NCBI RefSeq assembly: GCF_047948215.1
Contig: NC_134456.1
Span: forward strand, 58,357,029-58,421,028
Direction of reading: 5' to 3'
Origin: Lycorma delicatula
Taxonomy: Eukaryota; Arthropoda; Insecta; Hemiptera; Fulgoridae
Length of the DNA: 64,000 bases
The notes below the pieces were generated by a model. That model had not been told where the DNA came from and made no database searches. It saw nothing but the letters and a program-made list of their open reading frames with translations. Shown here in pieces: positions 1 to 10,900 of this stretch. Every line of letters begins with the position of its first letter. The first letter of the stretch is position 1. A program made the translations under genes and the position numbers.

Positions 1-1620
1 AAGTTTATGTCTGTCCAGAAAATTTTCTGAACTAATATAAAAAGCTAAAAAAAAAATAAATGAAAAAAAAATAGTACTAATGGATTTATGAAGTGAACAT
101 TATTTTTTTTAAAAGTAAGTTCATTTAAGTTATTTGTTTCTTTCGTAAACAAATGTTTTGTCAGTATTGTATGGTTTTGATATATAGAGCTACATTAAAA
201 TATTTCAGCCCATTTGTAAGATTTGAATTTCTATTTTTGAGTGACTACAAAAAAGGAGGAGTTTCTCAATTTGACCATCTCATTGTTTTTTAATTGAATT
301 TTATTAAATATTAATTATTATTCATTAAATAGACCAATTTCAATGATTCTTTTTATTGCACAGGAAAGTTCTTCTGGTGGTCCTGTTATAATTTTTTCCA
401 AATAAGTTTAATAGAAAATTTTTTAAATGAAAAGTTACAATTCTATATAAAAAGATTGGAAGATATTTTTTTGCATGCTAATTTGTACTTACATTGTATG
501 TATGTTAAATTAAATAAAACATTATTTTGATTTGTTTAGTATTGGTTTTAGAGCATAACACAGCTAAATTTCATTCTGATATTCAAAATATTTTAAATGA
601 AGATTTAAGAAAATTAGTTAGAAAAATTAATTTGTAGTCCTGCATTCTACAGAACCAAACAGTAGCAGTTTCTTTACATTATTTCTCTGCATTCATTTTT
701 TTAGTTTTGTTAAGTTTCTTGTCAGTGTTTTTTTTTCATGTGAGCAACATCTTTTCTAAGCCAACCTACAAAATAAGAAATGTATGCCTATGAGAGGTAG
801 GCCTACCCATAACTGAAAAGAACATACATAAAACTAAAAAAAAATCAAAGTAAAATAAATTTAAAACCAATTTTTAAAAGAAAATGCATAAAAAACAACA
901 AAATGATAATTTTTAATTATTATTAATTTTTAATCTTCTTTAAATTTTTACATATAAAGTCATGGATAATTTAAGAATATTTGATTTTTCAATAGTTATT
1001 TTTAATTTGGCATTCAAAATAACTTCATACACGAAAACTAAATAAGGAATGCAGCAAATGGTACCTGAAATCTTAACAAACTAAGTTTGTATATGAATTT
1101 TAACTACCCAGGAATTTCAAATTTTTTATCCATAATTGATCAATAGATTCATTTTTTAACCATTCTTTTATTTTAAAAATAATCTTATATCGAAGATGTA
1201 ATTTAATAACTAAACAAGGAAGTTACAGATCTTGAAATTGTAAATAATTAATTATGCACATAAATTGTTTTCCTATCCAGGAAAATTTAATTTTTTTCTT
1301 CTTGCTTATTTGTTGATTAAACTTAAGTTGAAAAGATTATACGTTTACATCTTACTAAATTAGCAGATTGTATCTTAAAAATCATGTAATTCAGGATGCA
1401 TATGAATTTTATGTTTAAAAAAGTCCCATTATTTACTAACTGAATATTAAGTTATTAGTAGATGATCTTCTATGGTACTGAAAAAATTGAAACAGTCTGT
1501 AAATTTAAAATAAAACCCTCAAGTGTAAATGTACAACTGTAAATAAAAACTGAAACTACTTGAATAAATAAATTAGTAATTTCTCTTTTCAACTGAATTC
1601 TTTAACTGCTTGAAAAAGTA
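1..1620. other. AT-rich intergenic stretch, no gene seen
   Basis: No long reading frame, RNA gene or recognisable repeat was found here. The sequence is AT-rich with many A and T runs, as is usual for intergenic DNA of an AT-rich insect genome. Confidence 0.6.
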
Positions 1621-1629
1621 CATGATACC

Positions 1630-2925
1630 CCGCCTGGGGATCACCTCCCAGTGAACCGAGAGGCTCTGGTCTCGAACAGTTGTATACGCCAAGAACCTCT
1701 ACTTGATTAATGATGCAGAACAACCGCCAAATTTCTCTTGCGAACTGGGGGAAAGTTACATATACGTCACCTTGATGACTTGATGACTACGCCACGGGTG
1801 ACTTGCTGAGAAGTACAAGTAGTTGGACTCTCTGACCCGGGGCCAGTGTGAAAGATCGTAGGCTTATAACCTATGAGATCGCTTACGAAGGCGGTCTAAG
1901 AGCTCCAGATTCGGGTCGCTATAACCTAAAGGGCCTGGATCAGAACAGGTTGCAACGCGATTGCACGGCTGTATTACAAGGGTTGAAGTGGTGCATGGAG
2001 CACAGGGAGGAGGTGGAATTGGTGGCTGAACAATTTGGCCGGGCCATCAAGACTGGTTGCGACAGGGTCCTACGGCGGCCTAGGCCAATGGACGGATCTC
2101 TGTGTCGTGGCCAGTCCGCTGATCTGCGAGTGCCCGGAGCCGTAATGACCTCCGCTTCCGTGGTGCAGTCTGTAGTAGCAGGCGGAAACTCGGGAAAAAA
2201 TGGTGGTCCTCTAACCTTAGCTGCTGCGCGCAGAGTTAGATCCGCTAGGCAAAGATATCAGCGTCACCTTTTGACAGGGATTACAAAAGTGTGGTCGAGA
2301 CCACACTTTAACATCTGTGGTGATATACCGGGCGTTCCTGGATACTCTGTTTCCAGGTGCTCCGAAAGATGAAGCAGAAGTCGGCATCTGGGCGGGTGAG
2401 ACACCATTCCCTCGCGTACGGGCTGTGGATCTCTTCAATATAGACGGAGAGATTTCTAGAATGGCACTGAGAAAGGCGACGAGGATTGTCCAACTTGACC
2501 CGGGTATTTTTCACCATCTGCCTGTCATAAGAGAGCCACTTCTCAGACTGTTCTCGGGGTGCATTAGCTGGGGTTGCTTTCCGACTTGTTGGAAGATAGC
2601 TTTGGTACGGGTGCTGTTAAAACCAGGAAAGAATCCTAGTGAGGTTGGCATTTATCGGCTTATCAGCCTCTTGCCGGTAATCGGCAAGTTGCTGGAAAGG
2701 TTGGTTGTGGAACTGCTCCAGGAAAACATCGATATGAACGGTTTTCGAAATCAAGGCCAATGTGGCTTCATGGAAGGGATTGGCACCGAGGATTGCATCT
2801 TAAATGCTCTTGTCGAGGTGGAAGGCGCCGACTGTAAATTTGTTTTGGCCATTTTTATTGACATAGAGGCAGCATTACCTTCCTTGTGTTGGAGTTCTGT
2901 CCGCAATTAGACAACGAAGTGAAGA
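1630..2925 (+). mobile_element. Degenerate R1-clade-like LINE fragment (endonuclease/RT linker and RT start)
   Basis: A sharply GC-richer block than its flanks. Two + strand frames (1848-2372 and 2317-2910) give the linker and N-terminal reverse-transcriptase region of an R1-clade-like non-LTR retrotransposon. Visible pieces are a linker with GRYNLKGLDQNRLQ, then LFPGAPKDEAEVG, the RT motif region KPGKNPSEVGIYRLISLLPV (usual family motif YRPISLLPV, here P to L) and NQGQCGFMEGIGTEDC. The palm motif with FADD is absent, so the copy is truncated on the 3' side as well as the 5' side. The two frames are out of register and a short inverted repeat (2286-2309) lies at the switch. The clade is assigned by motif memory, not by a search. 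The copy cannot be functional. Confidence 0.75.
2286..2309. repeat. 11-bp inverted repeat with 2-nt spacer inside the R1-like fragment
   Basis: Arms aaagtgtggtc and gaccacacttt are exact reverse complements separated by ga. The repeat sits where the reading frame of the surrounding LINE fragment breaks, so it marks a small insertion or rearrangement rather than part of the element. Confidence 0.85.
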
Positions 2926-3720
2926 AATTTAAAACTATTCGGGTAGTGGAGAAAAAATGAAAGAGTGTCACCTCAAACAGGAGACTGACGTAATGCCCAT
3001 GTAGCCGATCTCTTCGCTTCTCAGAAAAACTACAACAGCCACGAGTTCAATGACATGATCCAACATGTTGTCACACAGATGCAGCCACAGAAGCGTTTTT
3101 ATTCCTACGAAATTAATGTTAATCCTATTTTTATCAAAAATGTGATCCATCTTAAATCGCAGTGCTACCGTTAGTTTCATCAAATTTATTAATATGTTGT
3201 AGGTTTCTTACGTATATATTTATAAAATTTGTAATTTACGTATATATATGTATCGAAATACTCTTTACTTATAAACCTTGTGCAAGCAAGTTTGTTCCCG
3301 GTTAAAAAATTAAATTTCATTAAAGTTTGACGGAACTATTACTATTATAAATAATAATTACTAGTACAACAAAACAAAGTAGGACACTTTTTTTTTTATG
3401 GACAGGCACTTACATTCTGAAAAAGAGTCGTTGCGAAGATACATTGATGAAAATGATCAATGACTTTTTAATGAGAGAGCAGCAAACTCTAATACTACAC
3501 TACCTGGTCAACATACAACATGATGTTTTATAATTAGCTGAGTTTGAACTTTAGTTTGTAAAGATTATTAAAATTAATTTTAATTTACTTAAAATTTGTA
3601 AAAAATGGTTTCAATAGTTTTAATGTGATTCTCTACTGCTTTGACTACCTATTGTAAATTCATTTAATGTTGGTTTACATAGTTGTTGTGCAGCAATGTC
3701 GCTACATTCAGTAATGAGTC
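2926..3720. other. Unassigned stretch after the LINE fragment
   Basis: The first 260 bases keep a somewhat higher GC content and may be unrecognised LINE sequence. The rest is AT-rich. Nothing more can be supported. Confidence 0.4.
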
Positions 3721-3724
3721 ATTC

Positions 3725-3925
3725 CAGGATTTGCATACTAGATCGTGGATACCGGTGTTCTTTGGTGGCTGGGTTTCAGTTATCCATACATCTCAGGAAT
3801 GGTTGGCCTGAGACTGTAAAAGACTTACACTTCATTTACATTCATATATATAATCCTCATTCATCCTCTGAAGCTCTGAAGTAATTCCTTACAGTGGTTC
3901 CAGAGGCTAAACAGAACACACCCTG
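3725..3925 (+). repeat. SINE-like interspersed repeat
   Basis: This stretch ends in catcctctgaag followed by aattccttacagtggttcc and agaggctaaa. The SINE at 42864-43010 ends in a closely similar 3' tail (catcctctgaag, then a tggtaattccagaggttaaa tail). The shared tail shows that the two belong to one repeat family or share a LINE-derived 3' end. The 5' body here has no clear polymerase III boxes. Confidence 0.6.
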
Positions 3926-4674
3926 TCACTGACACAATCATAAAAATTAAAGTTATTTAAAGAGACTGGACTATTAATATGTAATAAACTACCATTATAA
4001 TTTTATTCATATATATAAAAAAAAAATTATATTATAAATCTTCTTAATATGTCATTTAATATTATAGGAGTTTAAATTTTAAGTCCTTTTCAAGTTCATT
4101 TAAAAAAGGTATCTCATTATTAGTAGAGGGAATACAAACCAGGTACATTATTTCTTTAGACTGAATTATCTTTCTATTAATTTAATAAATGTGAATTTTT
4201 AGTTACTCTAACAATTTTCACCATGATTAGGTTATTTGAAATTATGTTGATAAATGAGTTTACCATTCTGAGAACAATAAAATACTTAAGATTTTAACTT
4301 ACAAAACACAATTAAAAAATAGAAAAAAACACCAATTAATAAGTTAATGATAAAAAAATTAACAAGGCATTTTAAAGTTTGAAAATTAAAGATTTAGTTG
4401 TTTTGTTAAATAGCATGATGAATAATGAATGAGGTGACTTTAAAATTATAAGAAATTATAAACGACTTGGTTTCAAATTGTAGTGAAATCATTCTCTCAA
4501 AAGATCATTTTTATCTAATTAGCATTATCTATGTCACTAATATGGAAAACCCCTTTAACACATAACTGAATAATATATACAATATGGTGTATTTATTCTT
4601 TAAATGCAATATTTTTGTAAAATTTAGGATTTAAATATCATACTGTTTGAGTATATAGAGATGTTTGTGCTAAA
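3926..4674. other. AT-rich intergenic stretch
   Basis: No coding, RNA or mobile-element signal was seen. Confidence 0.5.
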
Positions 4675-5480
4675 TTAAAGTTTGGATCTTATAATTAATG
4701 TCTTTGTGAGTGTGATCTCTATCGATTGGTGATTTGCAAAATCTGATTTTCTGTTTTGTGTAATGTCCTCATTTGTTTCTTGTGTTTGTGAGTGAAATCT
4801 ATTCAATACAGTATTTAATGAAATCAATGTTCCGCATCGGTTAAAGTCAATTACCCTAATTACTAATAAAAAAGTTAAACAAAAAACAGTTTTATGATTA
4901 CATATGTAATGCCCATCAAAGAATGTGTTCAAAATGTCATCATGCATCCTTTATAATGCATAAAGATTTTTGAACAACATTATACTTTTAATTAATATTT
5001 AGCTTGAGGCAGTATACTGCCTCAAGCTAAATACTGTGTAATTTAAAGAAAACACTATGTCTGATTCTCTAGAACAAGAATTTTCAAGGCATCAAATCAC
5101 ATGAAATTGTGATCAATCTATTGTTCCTAGATGTTCTATCAATTAAAGAAAAAACTGACTGGGGAAGTCTTTTAACATGAAGAGCATAGTGAGGAATAGC
5201 TCCACTTTGCTGCTACAAATTTTAAAACAAATTAAAGAAATAGGTTGTTTAATACCTGAAGAATAATAAAATCTCAAAATATTCATGTTATGAATTGACT
5301 TCTCTCCAAGAAGTGAGGTTCCAGATCTCTTTTTTATGAACCAACATTAAACATCAACTGTAGGTGCGTTTGTTTAGTTCCTTTTCTATATTATGAAATG
5401 ATTTTTATCAGACCAAGAAACACACAATAATGTTTCTAGCCATCCTGTTTGGAGCAACCTTCATCAGACCATATTGATGA
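4675..5480 (-). mobile_element. Possible very degenerate DDE transposon fossil
   Basis: On the minus strand around 5100-5250 a stretch reads roughly like the GAPPHY-type segment of the DUF4817/DDE transposase family recognised more clearly at 44590-50070, but with many stops and no complete motif. A 90-codon minus frame at 4675-4947 is not recognised. This is a weak resemblance found by eye. It contains the 38-bp palindrome at 4996-5033. Confidence 0.25.
4996..5033. repeat. 38-bp perfect palindrome
   Basis: The half-site tatttagcttgaggcagta (4996-5014) is followed directly by its exact reverse complement (5015-5033) with no spacer. The core of the arm, agcttgaggcagt, is GC-balanced and so is not a trivial product of AT richness. 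Confidence 0.95.
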
Positions 5481-5620
5481 GCTACTGATTTGAGGATTTA
5501 CTCATAACATACAATAAATTCCTATGAAAATTCCAGCTTTCTGTCAAAGTCATCTTCATAAAGTATGAGTACATGAAATAATTTTGGCTGATAAGAATTT
5601 AAACTCCAATTTCTTTATAA

Positions 5621-5660
5621 TTTTATTTTTATTTTTATTTTTATTTTTATTTTTTTTTAA
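5621..5660 (+). repeat. (TTTTA)n microsatellite
   Basis: Several consecutive tttta pentamers run into a T tract. Confidence 0.9.
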
Positions 5661-6122
5661 TAAAAGAAAATAAACAAAGTGATTCTGTCATTTGAATAAA
5701 AATAATATAATAAATTTTATCAATTTTAGGACTAAAATAAAACAAAATCAGAATAATGAATCAACCTGTAATAAATTACATTATCCATACACAGATATAT
5801 TATAAAGTATAACTAGGAATTTATGACTGCACTGGGAGAGGGAGAACAAACAAATCACTTATGCTTTGTGTATCAGTCTGTAGAAAATAAATATAGGCCA
5901 CCAGACCTATATTTGACATACTACTGTCTCTACCATCAGGCACTGTTAACTTCAACTGCTACATTTAAATTTATCTTGTGGTGCAAATATAATTGGAGTA
6001 AATTTTTTAATTTGTAACGGTGAGTATATTTCTGTTAATATTAAGAAAATTTTTTAATGTAATAATTTTCATTTTCTTTTTTTAGTGTATCAGTAATGAT
6101 TTTATTTTTTTTGTGGGGGTTG

Positions 6123-6126
<4 letters not shown>

Positions 6127-6167
<41 letters not shown>
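6127..6167. repeat. (AT)n microsatellite
   Basis: An uninterrupted run of about 20 at dinucleotides. Confidence 0.95.
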
Positions 6168-6171
<4 letters not shown>

Positions 6172-7306
6172 GAAATTAGATCTAGGATAAGAGACATTAG
6201 GAATCAGAGTTTTACTATAATTGAGAGTAATGAAGTCAATAATCAGTCTGTCTCTGCAATAATCAAAATGAAGTTGTTATTTTGCAAAGCTAAATGTTGC
6301 GCCCATTTCGGTGTTAGATGAATTTACATGTTTATATGAAATAGTATATTTAGCTCAGTGAATCAGGAAAAAGGGACAATAAAAACACAAACTTTTATAA
6401 TTCTGAGCTTAGCAATACCATATTTTATTGGATTATGTCTTCAAACCACTCTACTTTAAGTTTTCAAATAACGTTTTCTGAATATGATCTAGAAAAAGGT
6501 TTATTTACAAACTAACTGATGTTTAAAGTAAAAATTCAAATTCATCTTTATTGCTGTACCTAATCAGGTCAATGTAAATGTCTCTGTCAAACTAAAATTT
6601 CTACGATTTCAGGGAAGTGTTCATTTTGTAAATCTCTAAACACACAGGACCGAAGAACGAGCAGTTACTTATCAGTTAATTATGAATATTTTGCCTTTTT
6701 AATGAAGTGACATAAAGCACAACAAACTTGAATTTAGGCAGGTAGCATACACATTGACTTAAATACTGAAAGGATCGTATGCTGTGTAACTTATGTGAAT
6801 GATCTAAAATTAAATTTTAGTTTCGATTTAAAATTTCATATTCAGTTATAAACTAATTTCTTTTAGTGATAGTCTTGGAATGTACATACATGGCTGTGCT
6901 TTTGAAGTCAGATCAAAACAATTTTGGCTATAGAAGTGTTTCCAAATTAATAATTATCAATTACTAATCATTCATTTTTATAGAAGGGTGAAATTAAAGA
7001 ATAAATACATCTATTGTTTAGGAAAATGCACAAATTGTTAAAAAAAATTAAGGTTTTAAACAAATTTAATTATATTAGTAGTAATTTAGATGAGGAACCC
7101 ATAATTTTGTATTTGCTACTTGCATTTCTTTAGTAAAACTATCATTGTACCTCCTTTACCCTCCTGAAATATTTCGTATTATGATAAGAACAGATTTATC
7201 ATAATACTAGTCTACTGATGCATTTTTATTTGATTTTCATTGATTTAAAGAATAGAAAGTTTACATCCTAGTGTAATCTTTGCAACCATTTTTAAATTTA
7301 TGAGGC

Positions 7307-7308
<2 letters not shown>

Positions 7309-7343
<35 letters not shown>
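7309..7343 (+). repeat. (AC)n microsatellite
   Basis: A run of about 17 ac dinucleotides upstream of the sulfatase start codon. Confidence 0.95.
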
Positions 7344-7345
<2 letters not shown>

Positions 7346-7797
7346 GTACATCAACTTTTATATTAAAGTTAAATTTACTCATATAATACATTTTGATTTA
7401 TTAAAGGTCATTCATAACATTCTTTTTTAAAATAATAATCTCAAAATTAAGAATCACCAGTACTGAACGAAAAATCTGCAAGTTAATTTACTGCAAATTT
7501 TTCAAGGTCAAAACCTTGAATGTGAATATAACATTAAAGGCACTAAAAATAAACTTCACTGTTGAATAATCAATTAGTAATTCTACCATTAATTTAATAA
7601 TATTAATACTACAATACATTTTAAAACTTTAAAGTCTTTTTATGATTTTAAATGTCGATTTTAAATGTAACTCACATACATGCATTCACACATGCACATA
7701 TAAATAAGAATGTTTTCAGTTCTATTGAAAAAAACAAATTATTTTCTATTAATATTTTTTGATCTACTGTTATTAATAATATTATTATGTTTGTTTC

Positions 7798-7838
7798 AGA
7801 GGTTTTAAAAAGTAGAGAATTTATAGAAATAATTTAAG
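7798..7838 (+). promoter_or_regulatory. Probable 3' splice site and 5' UTR of the sulfatase gene
   Basis: A pyrimidine-containing tract ending tttgtttcag (AG at 7798-7799) lies 39 bases before the ATG at 7839. It has the form of a splice acceptor and suggests that the start codon lies in the second exon of the transcript, behind an unlocated 5' non-coding exon. This is inference; transcript data would settle it. Confidence 0.45.
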
Positions 7839-7952
7839 ATGGCTGGTCAACCATGGGTGCTATTTTTTATGTTTTTAATTTTTCAGTCGGAAACAAAGTT
7901 AATTAAATCACAATCTAAACCAAATATCATATTTATAGTAGCTGATGACATG
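7839..7952 (+). CDS. Sulfatase coding exon 1
   Basis: The exon encodes residues 1-38: start codon, hydrophobic signal segment and the FIVADDM metal-binding start of the sulfatase domain. It ends in phase 0 at donor gtgagt. This ATG was chosen because the signal-peptide-like segment follows at once. Confidence 0.9.
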
Positions 7953-10900
7953 GTGAGTTTAGTAAAGTTTTAGAGTGTATCTTATTCTTCTTATGTTGTC
8001 TTAGCATGAGGTAGACAAGTTAATTTTATTCTGCAACTGAGAAAAATTAAGATTCAGAAAAAAAGTTAATGTTAATAAAACTGATCTAATAAAAGATTTT
8101 AAAATGACAATATAGCTGCCTGGTTAGTATATTTATTCAGTTTTTGAAAAGTGTACATTATGTCTCAATTGATATATCCTATAACGTTCTTGGTTATAAT
8201 ATATTTTATTTTTACTTTTTTGTAGATAATTTTATTAACATAAATGCTTGGTTCTTTTCATGAGAGTCTGATATGGAATTTGCGTAGCATTTGATAATAC
8301 AAAGCTTTATTGGGGTTCAACCTTCTAAGCAAATAGCTTCTTCATATAAGGAAGTTATGCAACCACTTCCCTTCAAAATTCAATTCTTGATAAAATTTAA
8401 CTGACTATAATATATTTGTATTTTTTTATGTTTATGAAGAATATAATTGTAATTTTAATTTTATGTTTTGTATAGTTGTATGACAAAACTAAAATTGTAA
8501 TGCTTCTGATTCATGCTGACTTGATGCTTCTTTTGTCAATCAGTTCAATTAAAAATGCAATTAACAACATATATAGTAAATGAAAGTGAATGTTTCTGAC
8601 TGGATTATGAGTGCCAAATATTTTTATTTTAGGGTTGGAATGACGTAAGTTTTCATGGTTCAGATCAGATACCAACTCCAAATATTGATGCACTTGCTTA
8701 TAACGGTGTAATATTAAACAATCATTATGTACAACCAATTTGCACACCAACACGTGCTGCTTTAATGACTGGAAAATACCCTATTCATACAGGTTTGTAA
8801 TTTTCTATAATTTGAAATGTATACTAGGAGTTACAGAAGTACGCACCTTAAATGTTGCTATCAAATTTGAAGATTTTGCTAAAAAAGCTTTTATTATATC
8901 TGTAGCATTTAATTTATGAAATAATAATATATCTGAATAACTTTTAGGTAAAGGTTTTCAACAGTAACAGGAGTAGTTGGTTTTAAAGGTTGTTTAAATA
9001 ATGAAAATTTGTCTTTGAATTATTCTTTTTTTTTGCTTTAACTTTGTATGAAGTAATAACAAAAGTTCTCTAGATATGAACACTGGTAGTGGAGTGCATT
9101 ATGTGCCTCTAAATACTTAATATTCTGTTAAAGGTTTTAGTATTCAAACTTTTTTTTTGTATATTATGCTTGAGATTTTCAATCTGCTTGAAGTAAACCT
9201 GTGAGAGTTAACAAAATTATACATAAAAATTATCCTGCTTATTGTTTTATTAACTTTTAAAAGACCATGAAAAAATATTATGTAATGTATTTTTAAAAAT
9301 AGAGTTTTATTTATCATTATAAATATGTTTTAAAATATTTTACCGGTGGTTTCAGTATAACAACCGCTTTTAAAAGTAATGGTTATTTTTTTACTATATC
9401 TGAATTAATTAGTTTTAGTTAGAGCATTTTTGATAGTAACAGGGAGTAGGGATTATAAAGGTTGTGTAAATAATAAGAGTGGGTTAACATTTTTTTTTGT
9501 AATTTGTATGAGTAATAACTAAAATACTTTAGATTTGATGTTAGCACTGCATCATCAACTACTAAGATACTTAGTACTGTAGTACTTATTGCAAAAGAAG
9601 AAGGTGGATTTAACAACTATGAATTTATACTATATTAATTTATTTTTTCTTGAATTACTGTGGAGAATTTCAATTTATTTGAAGTAAACCTAACGGAATG
9701 AACATAATCATGTAAAAATTACCCATTTTTGTGATAATGGATTTAAATATTTTGTAACTTTATTAATTATATGACATAAAAAAATTAGTTAATGGATATA
9801 CATGAACTCTGTTTTATGTCTTTAGCGGCCCCCTTCGCGACTTCACCCACAATGTAGATGTAGCCACTCACAATGCTTTTTTAATAGCAAACTAATTTTT
9901 TTATAAATAAAAAAATATTAATCAAGTATTATTTTTAGATTTTCATTAAATCCTGATAAAACGGTAAATAAAAATTTTTATGAAAACTACTGAAGGAATA
10001 TACGATAAACAGTGAATTGTTGCCCAAAACTTAAATAAAGGAAAACAAAAAAAGGAAGATAAGAAAATTTAACAATATTTATTAGACCAATACATTTTAT
10101 GAATGAATTAAAATAGTTCAATATAAAAGTCCAATAAAGATAAACAAAAAATGTATTACAATCCCAAATTTAGCATCCCCATCGCGGCTTGACACGTGCT
10201 CTATGGTTACTTGCGCTTCCCGTCACAATCAGGGTCATGGCTCGCTTGGCTCTCCTTTCCGTTTTCTCCCGTTTCCCTTTCCTTCTCCCGTTTCTCTTTT
10301 CCTTACTTCCCTTTTCCCCTTCCCCTTCATCTTTCCTTTATCTTTTTCCCCTTCCGTTTCATTTTCCCTTTAATCCTTTTCCCCGTTTACCACTTTTTTA
10401 TTTTTTCCATTTCCCCATCTTCCCTTTTTTGGTCTTTCCCTTTTCTCTTTTCCGATTTTTCCCTTTCTTCCGTGATTTTCGATTCCAGTTGGTTTTTGAT
10501 GAATTTCGGTATAGGTTCATTTTGCTGCTAAGCAGAAATCATGGTAAAATTCTTTGTTATTCCTAATTTAAAAAAAAAACCTTTTTCGGACACATGTTTA
10601 TTATGAACTTTTTTCATTATTTTTAAACACAGAAATACAGCTGTACCCTTCTTCCCTTTTTGCCTTCTTCCTTTTTACCTTTATCGATTTTTCCCTATTT
10701 CCCTTTTCCGATTTTTCCCTTTCTCCCTTCTTCCCCGCGCGTAAATCGGTCTAGTAGTTTTTTAGTCTATAGCGGACACTCATATCGGAAACATTGCAAT
10801 GGAATGGTAAAATATTTAGTATAGCTTATGTTGCTTTTACGTCCAACAAATAGCGTTGTTAACACGAAATTTAGTTTTTTATCGATTTGAACCCCTTAAA

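Larger units (their letters stand above)
5661..7797. other. Intergenic upstream region of the sulfatase gene
   Basis: No gene was found. The region is AT-rich and includes an (AT)n tract near 6127-6167 and an (AC)n tract near 7309-7343. A promoter and 5' non-coding exon of the sulfatase gene could lie here or further upstream, but no core promoter element could be picked out with confidence. Confidence 0.5.

Noticed and set aside
10189..10566. Two long overlapping + strand frames rich in Phe, Pro, Leu and Ser
   Set aside because: They are simple translations of a CT-rich tract with no domain, and both frames read similarly low-complexity protein.
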